A DNA stretch of 64,000 bases from MPNP01 sp026709725 (lineage in GTDB: Bacteria > Pseudomonadota > Alphaproteobacteria > Rhodobacterales > Rhodobacteraceae): positions 2,914,001 through 2,978,000 of the forward strand of contig OZ241384.1 in NCBI GenBank assembly GCA_965200805.1, in the 5' to 3' direction. How positions within the stretch are numbered: position 1 is the stretch's first letter; each line of letters opens with the position of its first letter. The translations under genes were made by a program, and so were the position numbers. Below are positions 36,818 through 45,663 of the stretch, piece after piece. Under the pieces are notes generated by a model. That model had not been told where the DNA came from, ran no database searches, and worked only from the letters and a program-made list of their open reading frames with translations.

Positions 36818-37231
36818 ACCTGTCTGCGGCCCAGGCCTGCATGCAACAAAAGTCGGATACCACCCGCCGCTGCGGAGGAGCGCATGCGACCGGAATGAAT
36901 CCCCTCTGTGATCCCGGGAACCGAACAGTTGCGAAGCCACAATCAAATCATTGGAAAACCAAAGCCCAATGACGATTCCCAGTGTCAATCTGACAACCCC
37001 TTGGCAAAGCGGCGATCTGTGATGACAACCATCGCCATCATCGGACAGACGGGCTGGGGCGGGAAGACCCATCTCGCCAAATTGCTGCTCTGCGGGTTTG
37101 CATGAGAGTAATCAGAAGAGGGCTTTCAGGGAAAATATGGAAAAGTTTGAATTTGACCCCCAAAGGCTGCATGAGTCCTTGAACCAGGCATTTGATGAGC
37201 TACCGGTGCAGAAGGTAAACACATCCCATAA
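36818..37231 (+). other. Gene remnants before IS630 copy A
   Basis: No full gene. A short frame at 37021-37105 reads MTTIAIIGQTGWGGKTHLAK, a nucleotide-binding-loop-like start that stops after 28 aa. Another start, ATG 37137 (MEKFEFDPQRLHESLNQAFD), is cut off at the boundary with the decayed transposase at about 37230. Both look like the 5' ends of genes destroyed by insertion and decay. Confidence 0.35.
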
Positions 37232-38179
37232 TCACTGAACTGATGGACAGAGGGACCTGAGCCTGATCCGGGCATCCTCCGTCCCCTCCCGCCAGCCCGC
37301 GGATCTCCTGTCCGCGGTGCGCCGCCACTGCCAGGTCGCCACGTTGCTGACCAGGGTCTCCCCCATGGAGGGACGATGGGGGAATGCGGCGGTTGCGGCA
37401 CGGGCGGGGGAGGACAGTGATCCCGATCTCCGCCATCGTCAGCCAGAAGCCGTGCCTTGGTGTCTGATGGATCACAAACCCCGATCCGTCTCAAGACACG
37501 AGGCCGGACGCCGGACCTCGACCGGCGGGACGGTCTCACAGAGTCCGGACAGTTTGTGGATGTTGAGAGTGTCCATGACGAGGGTGGCGGTGCATTGCGC
37601 TCAGACTCGATGTTATGGGCGGCGGGCCAGCCCGGACGGGTGGGGATGGGTCTCCCGTGTCTCTGCCGGGAGGTCTCATCGAGACAGACGAGCACATCGT
37701 CATCAGCAAGGTCACGCTGGCCTATCCTTCATCACATGGGCGATGTCGGCACTCTGCCCGACGGAATGCACCCGCACCGGATCAGTCAGGGCTTGAAGCT
37801 GTTTTGCGACCGCCATCAGGGATGAGGCCCCCATCAAGGGTGAGGGGTGGGGGCAGCCTCGAGCCCCTCTGGGACGCACGGCGTGCGCACCCGCTCCACC
37901 GCCCGGGTGCCCGCGCCCGGGACATCGGTCCGGGGTTGACGGGATGGGCGGCGTCCCTCCGATCCGTTCAATGATGGCGGGCCGCCCGCACGGTCCCTGT
38001 CGGCGAGGAGGAGCCTGTTGGTCATGAGGATGGGGCCCGCCTGCGGCGCTCCTGGAGCCCCTGCCGCTGCCCCTGACGGCCCGGAGCCGGGTGCGTTCAT
38101 CCCCGATCAGTGTGACCCTGTCGGTCTTCCGGCCCTCTAGGGCCCTGTCCCCTGTGACGGTCTTGTCGTCTGCTGTCAT
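37232..38179 (-). mobile_element. Decayed IS630-family transposase (copy A)
   Basis: Minus-strand transposase remnant, frameshifted many times and internally deleted. Pieces in order: N-terminal RVTLIGDERTRLRAV, RLLLADRDRAGG, VERVRTPCVPEGLEAA, then LVCLDETSRQ (first Asp of the DDE triad), and IHQTPRHGFWLTMAEI (region of the last DDE residue), ending DARIRLRSLCPSVQ with its stop at 37232. The central part around the second Asp (DNLN) is missing or scrambled. Very GC-rich. No clear terminal repeats remain. Confidence 0.7.
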
Positions 38180-38380
38180 TGCCTCCCTGCCTTCGGTTGT
38201 CTGTCCTCCGCGACCGGATGGATGGCCGGGGGAGGCATTGCCCCTTGCTGGGGCAGGGGCGATACGGGACCGTCACCGATTGGAGGCGTGTGTGTCGGAA
38301 AATGGCATCAATTCAGTGATGATGGGATAGTAGTTTTTCTTGGCGTGACCACGATAGCCTGTCCAGATATCTTCTCCAGC
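38180..38380. other. Gap between IS630 copy A and hipA
   Basis: No gene. It holds the outer flank of the transposase remnant and the short downstream region of hipA, with no terminator seen. Confidence 0.35.
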
Positions 38381-39679
38381 CTATGACCAGGACAGGCGGA
38401 GCGTGCGCAAGACATGTTGCTGCAGCGTCTTTGGTATATCCAGCTCTTTTGCTGTTTGATGCCATGTTGAGAACGCGTCAACGGTTTGCTCCAGAACTAT
38501 CTTCTCGCGGTTGCGCGGCAACCGGGCAAACTTAGCGAGATGTTTGAGGTCTTCGACGGTAAAGTCGCTTGTTTTGCTGTTGATGCTCAATTGGTGGAAT
38601 CTTGTGAAATCACTGCCTTCGGCATGACAAAGATCATAGGCAGGCGTGATGTCCCAATTACCTTGTCGGTCCATCATGAAACCAAAGTTTTTCACATGGT
38701 CATCCTGATTGCATCCGACCACATTGAAAACCACACGACGAAACTGCTCCTCAATCGCACTTTGGGGCATGTCCAGCTCACGCATCGTTGTGAAAAGCTG
38801 TTCATGGGAATATGCACCGCTCTCATAATAATCAAAATGCGCGATAGCTGCGAAAGTCTGAACAAATTTCTTGCCGCCCTGTTCATCGCGATCAAAGCGC
38901 CTTGTCATGAAGTGATTGCGGCCATTCTCGCTGAACAGGCGGCTCTTCATCATGTCGATGCCGCATGCTTTCGCCATAAGGTGGTAGCTATATTCCAGAG
39001 CGCCGTAGCCGGACGGGTCGGCCACACCCCAGTCTCCATTGAAGGCAACGCCGTCAAACTTAATCAGCCAATGTTCAAAATCGGGTGACAGGTCCAATTG
39101 TCCTGACCGAACTTCTGTTGTCTCCGGGTTGTAGGCAATGACAGCTTTCGCCCGAGCGCCGCCCGCAGATGTCCCGACACTGAGAATATCCAGTAAAGCA
39201 GCTTCCTCCTTGCCTGGTGCAAGTTTGGTGTTGAGGGTTTCTCTGTCTGCGAAGGCCATTGATGCGAGATTAATGAGGTCCCGGATTTCAAGGTGCTTGT
39301 CTTTTGCTGCTCCAGTTTCAATGACAGGCTCAAATTCCAGCGCGCCCATGCCGCGTGTGCCGGTGTAGCAGAGACGATCAACGGCGTTGAACTCCTCCCG
39401 GTCTCTTCCGGTCTGGTTGAGCCAGACATCGATAAGTTTGTTGCCGTATTTGTCGGGCAAACTGTCGGCGATCATGCCGGGCAATCCGTGAAATGATCTG
39501 GGGTGCAGTCCTTCAAATTGATAGATATGTCCCTTGTGGGCGGGCATATTCAGTGGAGCTGGCTCTATACCGAAGTCCACAAATGCAGGGTCATATTCAA
39601 ATCGGGCATAGCGTTCGCCATGATCCATTGAGACATATCCGATGGGGGTCCCCCATAGTTTGACAGTCGCGGTGCTCAT
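38381..39679 (-). CDS. hipA: HipA-family serine/threonine kinase toxin
   Basis: Toxin kinase of 432 aa. In E. coli HipA phosphorylates glutamyl-tRNA synthetase and induces growth arrest; the target here is not predictable. N-terminal HipA-couple region (residues ~1-110), glycine-rich loop SVGTSAGGARAKA (~167-179), ATP-binding Lys in WLIKFD (~207), catalytic Asp326 in CNQDDHVKN, and metal-binding Asp349 in TPAYDL are all intact. The start overlaps the hipB stop by 4 bp. The pair is complete and lies between two decayed transposases, suggesting it is retained by addiction or came with them. Confidence 0.92.
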   Translation of the reverse strand: MSTATVKLWGTPIGYVSMDHGERYARFEYDPAFVDFGIEPAPLNMPAHKGHIYQFEGLHPRSFHGLPGMIADSLPDKYGNKLIDVWLNQTGRDREEFNAVDRLCYTGTRGMGALEFEPVIETGAAKDKHLEIRDLINLASMAFADRETLNTKLAPGKEEAALLDILSVGTSAGGARAKAVIAYNPETTEVRSGQLDLSPDFEHWLIKFDGVAFNGDWGVADPSGYGALEYSYHLMAKACGIDMMKSRLFSENGRNHFMTRRFDRDEQGGKKFVQTFAAIAHFDYYESGAYSHEQLFTTMRELDMPQSAIEEQFRRVVFNVVGCNQDDHVKNFGFMMDRQGNWDITPAYDLCHAEGSDFTRFHQLSINSKTSDFTVEDLKHLAKFARLPRNREKIVLEQTVDAFSTWHQTAKELDIPKTLQQHVLRTLRLSWS

Positions 39680-40011
39680 TTGGCTTCATCTCCCCATACG
39701 ATACCGGATGAGGGAGGTGGCTTTTTGCGCTTTCGAGATTTCCCGGCGAGCGCTTCCGCCATAGGAGAATTGAATGTTTCCGGCAGGAGCGCATCAAGGG
39801 CAGGCACTCGGTCCAATGCCTTCAGAATTTTCAGCCATGTCTCAAATTGGCTGTCCTGGCCGCCCTCAATGCGGCGAAGTGTGGCAACGCCAATGCCCGC
39901 TTCCTTTGCAAAATCAGTTTGCGAGTATCCTTGCGCCTTGCGTATCCTGGCAAGACGCTTTGCAAACTCCTTGAGAATTTCATCCTCAGGTACAAACTTG
40001 GAAAGCTTCAT
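39676..40011 (-). CDS. hipB: HipB-family Xre antitoxin
   Basis: 111-aa DNA-binding antitoxin preceding hipA. The helix-turn-helix is RLARIRKAQGYSQTDFAKEAG followed by IGVATLRRIEGG, and the C-terminal tail is basic and disordered (SRKRKKPPPSSG), as in HipB-like proteins. It should neutralise HipA and repress the operon. Four TATCA-N4-TGATA sites lie directly upstream; the nearest covers the ribosome-binding site (AGGTGA), 2 nt before the ATG. Confidence 0.9.
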   Translation of the reverse strand: MKLSKFVPEDEILKEFAKRLARIRKAQGYSQTDFAKEAGIGVATLRRIEGGQDSQFETWLKILKALDRVPALDALLPETFNSPMAEALAGKSRKRKKPPPSSGIVWGDEAK

Positions 40012-40013
40012 AA

Positions 40014-40165
40014 TATCACCTGTGATAGCTTTTGGTATTTTTCATCCGTTTTCATATCACAAATGATATTAATTTAGCGATAAGATTTCAAGAGCATTTA
40101 TATAGAATGCTATCAAATATGATACTTTTACAAGCGATAGGTGCAATCTCATATCATTAATAATA
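40014..40165 (-). promoter_or_regulatory. Four-site operator array upstream of hipBA
   Basis: Sites of form TATCA-N4-TGATA: TATCACCTGTGATA (40014-40027), TATCACAAATGATA (40055-40068), TATCAAATATGATA (40111-40124) and a one-mismatch TATCATTAATAATA (40152-40165). Start-to-start distances are 41, 56 and 41 bp. The surrounding DNA is much more AT-rich than the window. By analogy with E. coli HipB (TATCC-N8-GGATA) these are probably HipB operators. The array presumably also contains the promoter. Confidence 0.75.
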
Positions 40166-40277
40166 TTTTTCTGCACCAGTCTCACAACAGAGAGATTCGC
40201 AGGAAAAGACGAGCCAAAAGATAAACTGTCATGATCAATCTGGCGACATGATCTCCGGAAAACCTGGCATCCCACCA

Positions 40278-40960
40278 TCACTGAACTGATGGGGAGAGGG
40301 ACCGGAGCCTGATCCGGGCATCCTCCGTCCTGACCAGGGTCTCCCCCGTACAGGGACGATGGGGGAATCCGGCGGTTGCGGCACTGGCGGGAGAGGACAT
40401 TGATCCCGCTCTCCGCCCTGTTGAGCCAGCTGCCGTGCTTTGGTGTCTGATGGATCTCGAACCCCGATCCTTATCAAGACACGGGGCCAGACGCCGGGCT
40501 TCCTCGGGCGGGACGGTCTCGTAGAGCACGGACAGTTTGTGGATGTTGAGATTGTCCCCAACCCCGATGATCACCGGGCGCGGATGATGCGCCTCGGGGC
40601 ATGCCCATCGGCAAGATCCCTGAGGACAGGGCCCTGAGGACAGGGGCGAAGTCCTACCGGGTGTCGTGGCTGCCATGTCCCCCGGATCGCATTCCATGCA
40701 GGGTGGATGGCGGCCCCAGAACCGTGCGGCAGGGAGCGGGTGATGGCGAGGGGTGTCCCGAGGTCGGCAACCGCGGTGCCGCCCTTCAGGAGGGTCGGGA
40801 ATCCCTCCACGGGCCCGGAGGGCCCCTTGTGGACTCAGGGGACGGGGGAGAGGTTGGCGGGGTGCGCGTCCTGATCCTGATGGCGGACGGGATTCGTGCA
40901 GGAGGATTGCGGGTGGTGAGTCTCGCTGGTGGGTGTCTGTGCATGGGGGCGCGTCGGGAG
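40278..40960 (-). mobile_element. Decayed IS630-family transposase (copy B)
   Basis: Minus-strand remnant with stop at 40278. From the C-terminus back: DARIRLRSLSPSVQ, then (in another frame) a degraded TPKHGSWLN-type segment, then VGDNLNIHKLSVLYETVPPEEARR containing the second DDE Asp, and upstream GPVLRDLADGHAP. The N-terminal half is not recognisable. The 3' ends of copies A and B match closely (CACTGAACTGATGG through GATCCGGGCATCCTCCGTC), so they are the same element. Frameshifted and non-functional. Confidence 0.7.
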
Positions 40961-40961
40961 A

Positions 40962-41130
40962 GATGGCCGCGATCCTTGACAGGTCATCAATGCCCTGTCA
41001 TGCGGTCTGCGGCATCAGGAGAGGTCATGGACATGGCGACACGCTCCGGCCGCGGACATCCGTTGGTGCCCGGAAGACGGGGGCGCACTTTTTGGGTGGA
41101 AAGGGTCTGGAGGTTCGGTATGAGGTCCCG
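40962..41130. repeat. IS630-associated repeat block (with copy B)
   Basis: Roughly 170 bp alignable with 23505-23677 (about three-quarters identical by eye), ending about 55 bp before the zwf start. Probably the outer end of the IS630-like element. Confidence 0.65.
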
Positions 41131-41183
41131 ATTGATTCGGGCGCATGAGGGTTGCCCGGCCTGCAGAGGGAATAGAGATTGGA

Positions 41184-42662
41184 ATGTATAAGATCATACC
41201 GGTTGAGCCATTTGATCTGATCATCTTTGGTGGAACAGGCGATCTTGCGCAACGCGAGATTCTGCCGGGTCTCTACCGGCGTTTCCGGGTCGGTCAGATT
41301 CCCCGGGAATCAACGATCACCTGCCTTGGCCGGACGGATCTGTCTGCCGATTCATTCCGAACCCTTGTCACAGGTGCAGTTGAGACGCATGTCGCACCGG
41401 ACCGCCGTGATGCGGATTCGATCGCTGCATTTCTGAAGATCGTTGGCTATCAGGCACTTGATGTCGAAAATGCATCGGCATGGCAGGGGCTTGCTGGAGA
41501 ATTTCGGTCTGAACGCATCACGACATATTATCTCTCGGTCCGTCCCGGTATCTTTCCGGCAATCATCAATGGCCTGAAGTCCAATGGTCTTGCACATCCG
41601 AACACACGGATTGTTGTTGAAAAACCGTTTGGTACAGATCTTGAATCGGCCCGGACCCTGAACCGCCTGCTGGCCTCCGCCTTCGACGAGTCGCAGGTCT
41701 ATCGGATTGATCACTATCTCGGCAAGGAGACGGTACAAAATCTGATGGCCCTCCGCTTTGCGAATGTCCTCTTCGAGCCACTCTGGAACAGCCGTTACAT
41801 AAAACACATCCAGATCACCGTGGCCGAAAGCACCGGTGTTGCGGGACGGGGTGACTACTACGACCGTTCGGGAGCTCTTCGTGACATGGTGCAGAACCAT
41901 CTTATGCAACTGTTGTGCCTCGTGGCCATGGAGCCGCCGGCCCGGTTTGATGCCAGTGCTGTTCGTGATGAAAAGCTCAAGGTCATCAATGCGCTGCTGG
42001 ATCTGACAGGCAATGATATCATTCTTGGCCAATATGCTGATGGCGAGGGGCAGGGTAGCTATCGTCAGGATGTCGGGAATTCCTCCAGCACAACCGAGTC
42101 CTATGTGGCCCTGAAATGCCGGATTGCCAACTGGCGATGGTCGAAAACGCCATTCTATCTGCGCACCGGCAAGCGTTTGTCACGCCGGGTTTCGGAAATT
42201 GTTGTCCAGTTCCGGGCCCTGCCACACTGGATTTTTGAAGAGCCCGCCCACACAAAAGGCAACTCGCTGACAATTCGTCTTCAGCCTGATGAGGGGATTG
42301 ACCTGCGGCTGACCATCAAGGAGCCAGGACCGGGCGGTATGCGTCTTGTGGAGGTCCCGCTTGACATGAGTTTTGCCAAAACCCTGACCAGCGATGCAAC
42401 TGAACTCATCAATGCCTATGAACGCCTGATCATGGATGTCATCCGGGGGAATCAGACCCTGTTCATGCGAAGTGATGAAATCGAAGCGGCCTGGCGTTGG
42501 ACCGATGCCGCGATCACCACATGCCAAGAGCAGAACGCGCCCCTGCAGCTCTACTCTTCCGGCAGTGAGGGGCCTCTGGCTGCGGAGGAATTGCTCAAAC
42601 GTGACGGGGTATCGTGGCGACCCCTAGAGACGCCACCGACGCCCGAACCCTCCCGGCCCTGA
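41184..42662 (+). CDS. zwf: Glucose-6-phosphate 1-dehydrogenase
   Basis: Oxidises glucose-6-phosphate to 6-phosphogluconolactone (pentose phosphate / Entner-Doudoroff entry), 492 aa from ATG 41184 (MYKIIPVEPFDLIIFGGTGD); the in-frame ATG 41145 lies in repeat DNA and is unlikely. Coenzyme-binding GGTGDLAQREILPGLY, the EKPFGTD segment and the signature RIDHYLGKETVQNLM are intact. It is followed 88 bp later by pgi. No pgl (lactonase), edd or eda follows, unlike many relatives. Confidence 0.94.
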   Translation: MYKIIPVEPFDLIIFGGTGDLAQREILPGLYRRFRVGQIPRESTITCLGRTDLSADSFRTLVTGAVETHVAPDRRDADSIAAFLKIVGYQALDVENASAWQGLAGEFRSERITTYYLSVRPGIFPAIINGLKSNGLAHPNTRIVVEKPFGTDLESARTLNRLLASAFDESQVYRIDHYLGKETVQNLMALRFANVLFEPLWNSRYIKHIQITVAESTGVAGRGDYYDRSGALRDMVQNHLMQLLCLVAMEPPARFDASAVRDEKLKVINALLDLTGNDIILGQYADGEGQGSYRQDVGNSSSTTESYVALKCRIANWRWSKTPFYLRTGKRLSRRVSEIVVQFRALPHWIFEEPAHTKGNSLTIRLQPDEGIDLRLTIKEPGPGGMRLVEVPLDMSFAKTLTSDATELINAYERLIMDVIRGNQTLFMRSDEIEAAWRWTDAAITTCQEQNAPLQLYSSGSEGPLAAEELLKRDGVSWRPLETPPTPEPSRP

Positions 42663-42750
42663 TGAGCAGTTCTTGACCCGGCACCGCTGATCATCTGATC
42701 CTCGACAGGCCATGGCGGAAATTGAACATGTCAGGCAAGGAGAACTCGGC

Positions 42751-44352
42751 ATGACAACGATTGAATCCCTGTTTGCTCTCGATCCCAATCGCGCAGAACG
42801 GTACGCGTTGTTCGCAGAGGGGCTCCTGTTCGATTATTCAAAGACAACGTTGACCGACACAGATCTCGATCAATTGCTGGAAACGCTTGCAGGGTGTCAC
42901 CTCACCGAGTGGCGCGACCGGATGTTTGACGGGGACATGGTCAACACGACAGAAAATCGTCCGGTCCTGCATACTGCACTGCGCGATCCCAATGGCGAGC
43001 CATTGCTGGTCAGCGGACAGAATCTCCGCCCCCTGATCAAAAACAACCTGCGAAGAATGTTTGCGTTCGCCGCTTCACTCAAGAGTGGGCGGCGTCAATC
43101 TTCAAGCGGTCAACCCTACAGTCATATCGTCAATATCGGCATCGGCGGCTCTGATCTTGGACCAAAACTTGCCATTGCGGCCCTGGCCCCAAATCATGAT
43201 GCACCGAGAGTGCAGTTCCTGTCCAATGTCGATGGCACAGGTTTCAATGACTGCATTGAGAAAATCGACCCCCATACGACACTCTTCATTGTCGCCTCAA
43301 AGAGTTTCGGGACCCCGGAGACCCTTCTGAATGCCACGGCAGCCCGAAACTGGCTCACCCAACAGGGTATCAGGGATCCAGCGAAGAATTTCGTGGCCGT
43401 GACCGCTGCCTCCAAACGTGCTGTGGAGTTTGGTATTGACCCACAATCAGTCTTTCCCCTTGATGACGGGGTTGGCGGTCGGTACTCGCTGTGGGGGTCC
43501 ATCGGCCTGCCTGTCATCATCGCCATCGGTCGGGAACGGTTTGAAGCCATGCTTGAGGGTGCCCGGAGCATGGATCAGCACTTCCGGTCAACCACGCCAC
43601 GCCACAACATGCCGATTCTGCTTGCCATCATCGGAATTTGGCATGCGCGTTCCTGCGGTTTCGCCAGTCGTGCTGTTGTCCCCTACGAGAATCGCCTGTC
43701 ACTGCTTCCAAACTATCTTCAACAGCTCGAAATGGAATCAAATGGAAAGTCGATTGCGAGAAATGGATCGCCGGTCATTGGCGAGACTGTGCCTGTGATC
43801 TGGGGCACCTCCGGTACGGATGGACAGCATTCATACTTTCAGATGCTGCATCAGGGCACACGGATTGTTCCATGTGAGTTCATGATCGGCGCAAGGGGCG
43901 CATCCGGCACGCTTGACTCGCATCACCGGGTCCTGCTTGCCAATTGTCTGGCGCAGTCGGAAGCCCTGATGACCGGTCGTGATTTTGAGGCAACCAAAGG
44001 CATCCTGTCACAATCTGGCGAGACACCGACCCCGGACATGATTCGCCACAGGACCTTCGCCGGCAATCGACCGACGACAACACTGATCTACAACCGCCTG
44101 ACACCCTATGTCCTTGGTCAGCTGCTTGCCCTCTATGAACATCGAACCTTCGTTGAAGGGGTCTTCATGAACATCAACAGTTTCGATCAGTGGGGCGTCG
44201 AGCTTGGCAAATCACTCGCCGAAGCACTGCTGCCGGCAATCGACACACCCTCAGCGGCACCCCCGGACACCACTGCCGGGACACAGGCACTTCTCCAGCA
44301 CATCGCATCTCTGCGCAATCCACACAATTCCGAGGGAGGCATCCCCCCATAA
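42751..44352 (+). CDS. pgi: Glucose-6-phosphate isomerase
   Basis: Interconverts glucose-6-phosphate and fructose-6-phosphate, 533 aa. ATG 42751 (MTTIESLFALDPNRA) is chosen because AAGGAG lies just upstream; 42712 would add 13 residues. Motifs: GIGGSDLGPKLAI, phosphate-binding SKSFGTPET, GGRYSLWGSIGLPV, and the C-terminal NSFDQWGVELGK (catalytic Lys region). Same direction as zwf. Confidence 0.94.
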   Translation: MTTIESLFALDPNRAERYALFAEGLLFDYSKTTLTDTDLDQLLETLAGCHLTEWRDRMFDGDMVNTTENRPVLHTALRDPNGEPLLVSGQNLRPLIKNNLRRMFAFAASLKSGRRQSSSGQPYSHIVNIGIGGSDLGPKLAIAALAPNHDAPRVQFLSNVDGTGFNDCIEKIDPHTTLFIVASKSFGTPETLLNATAARNWLTQQGIRDPAKNFVAVTAASKRAVEFGIDPQSVFPLDDGVGGRYSLWGSIGLPVIIAIGRERFEAMLEGARSMDQHFRSTTPRHNMPILLAIIGIWHARSCGFASRAVVPYENRLSLLPNYLQQLEMESNGKSIARNGSPVIGETVPVIWGTSGTDGQHSYFQMLHQGTRIVPCEFMIGARGASGTLDSHHRVLLANCLAQSEALMTGRDFEATKGILSQSGETPTPDMIRHRTFAGNRPTTTLIYNRLTPYVLGQLLALYEHRTFVEGVFMNINSFDQWGVELGKSLAEALLPAIDTPSAAPPDTTAGTQALLQHIASLRNPHNSEGGIPP

Positions 44353-44751
44353 GAGTGGGTCAATACGACGGATTGATCGGTGTGGAATTCCATTTGCCAT
44401 GCAGGCCTCCGGGGCGGATGCCTCCATCTGTGGATGAGAGGCCCTGATGCCGACCGGACCTTCACTGCCATCAACCCGTGATCCGGTTTTCAGGCCAACC
44501 GGAGATGACTGTGGCTTTCGACAATGACCTCGCAATTGATCATCGAATGTCCCTGCCGTTTGGACGATGCGGCAAAACGCTCAGGGTGTTTGATTGCATT
44601 CTGATTGAAGGTGTGCGGTTGCAAGGTGCAGACGGAGTTGAGCCGGATTCACCAGTCGGCGACAACTGCCGCGGGGGTTCAATCGCAATGATTTTCATCC
44701 CGTGATAGTGTCAGACAGGATCAGGATCTGCGGAATCGGGACGGCGGAACC
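44353..44751. other. Gene-free stretch between pgi and rlmE
   Basis: 399 bp without a supported gene, hairpin with T-run, or recognisable repeat. Confidence 0.4.
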
Positions 44752-45507
44752 ATGGGGAAGCGGAGCAGGGCAGGTCAATCACGGATGCCCGGACGAATTG
44801 ATGACGGCGGGCGGGTTCGAGTCCGTACAGCGAGGGGGCGGCGAATCAGTTCCACCCGGTGGCTTGATCGACAATTGAACGACCCGTTTGTCAAGCAGGC
44901 CGCACGGGATGGCTATCGGTCCCGCAGTGCATACAAGCTTCTTGATCTCAATGACCGCTTCCAGTTTCTGAAACCCGGTGCAACGGTCATTGATCTTGGC
45001 AGCACACCGGGTGGCTGGAGCCAGGTTGCAGCCTCTCTCGTTGGCCCCCTGACCGCTGGCCCGTCAGGGGGGCGTGTCATTGCCTGCGATTTGAACGATA
45101 TGGAGCCCATCGCCGGTGTCGATTTTTTCAGACTTGACATGCATAATTCCGATGCACCCGCCCGGCTGATCGCCTCTTGCGGCGGCCTTGCCGATGCTGT
45201 ACTGTCAGACATGGCCGCACCATCGACCGGTCATGCCGCAACCGATCATTTGCGAATCATCGGACTTTGTGAACGTGCCCTTGATCTGGCCGAGAGCTGC
45301 CTGGATACGGGAGGTGCGTTTGTTGCCAAGGTTCTTGAGGGGGGTGCGGGCAATGATCTGCAGGCACACATTCGCAGGGTCTTTCGTCAGGTCCGGACTG
45401 TCAAACCGGCTGCCAGCCGCAAGGAGAGTTCGGAAAAATACCTCGTTGCCACGGGATATCGCGGACGGATGTCAGGAAATCATGCCAATCCGGACCAAAG
45501 GCGTTGA
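44752..45507 (+). CDS. rlmE: 23S rRNA (uridine-2'-O)-methyltransferase RlmE (FtsJ/RrmJ)
   Basis: Methylates U2552 of 23S rRNA in the A-loop during late 50S assembly, 251 aa. After a basic Arg-rich N-terminal extension (~35 residues), the core has the K-D-K-E catalytic set: Lys in PFVKQAARDGYRSRSAYKL, SAM-binding DLGSTPGGWSQVA, Asp in LSDMAAPSTGH, Lys in AFVAKVLEGG, and Glu in KESSEKYLVATGY. The basic extension is typical of alphaproteobacterial RlmE. Confidence 0.92.
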   Translation: MGKRSRAGQSRMPGRIDDGGRVRVRTARGRRISSTRWLDRQLNDPFVKQAARDGYRSRSAYKLLDLNDRFQFLKPGATVIDLGSTPGGWSQVAASLVGPLTAGPSGGRVIACDLNDMEPIAGVDFFRLDMHNSDAPARLIASCGGLADAVLSDMAAPSTGHAATDHLRIIGLCERALDLAESCLDTGGAFVAKVLEGGAGNDLQAHIRRVFRQVRTVKPAASRKESSEKYLVATGYRGRMSGNHANPDQRR

Positions 45508-45604
45508 GAGCGGGTAAGAGATGCATTCCGGCGTAGAGGGCAGGTTCCTCAACCAGACTGCAGCGGGGGCAGATTGACAGCCAGTCTGTGTTGTGGTGAA
45601 GGAT

Positions 45605-45617
45605 GGTATAGTATACC
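45605..45617. promoter_or_regulatory. Palindrome upstream of MBL-fold hydrolase gene
   Basis: GGTATA-G-TATACC, 47 bp before the hydrolase ATG. It could be an operator or contain a -10-like element (TATAGT). Weak evidence. Confidence 0.3.
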
Positions 45618-45663
45618 GGTGCATTGAGAAATGCCGAGTCTGTGGATATATGCGTGAGTCACT

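Noticed and set aside
44810..44830. GGGTTCGAGTCC string resembling a tRNA T-arm
   Set aside because: Lies inside the rlmE coding frame with no tRNA fold around it.
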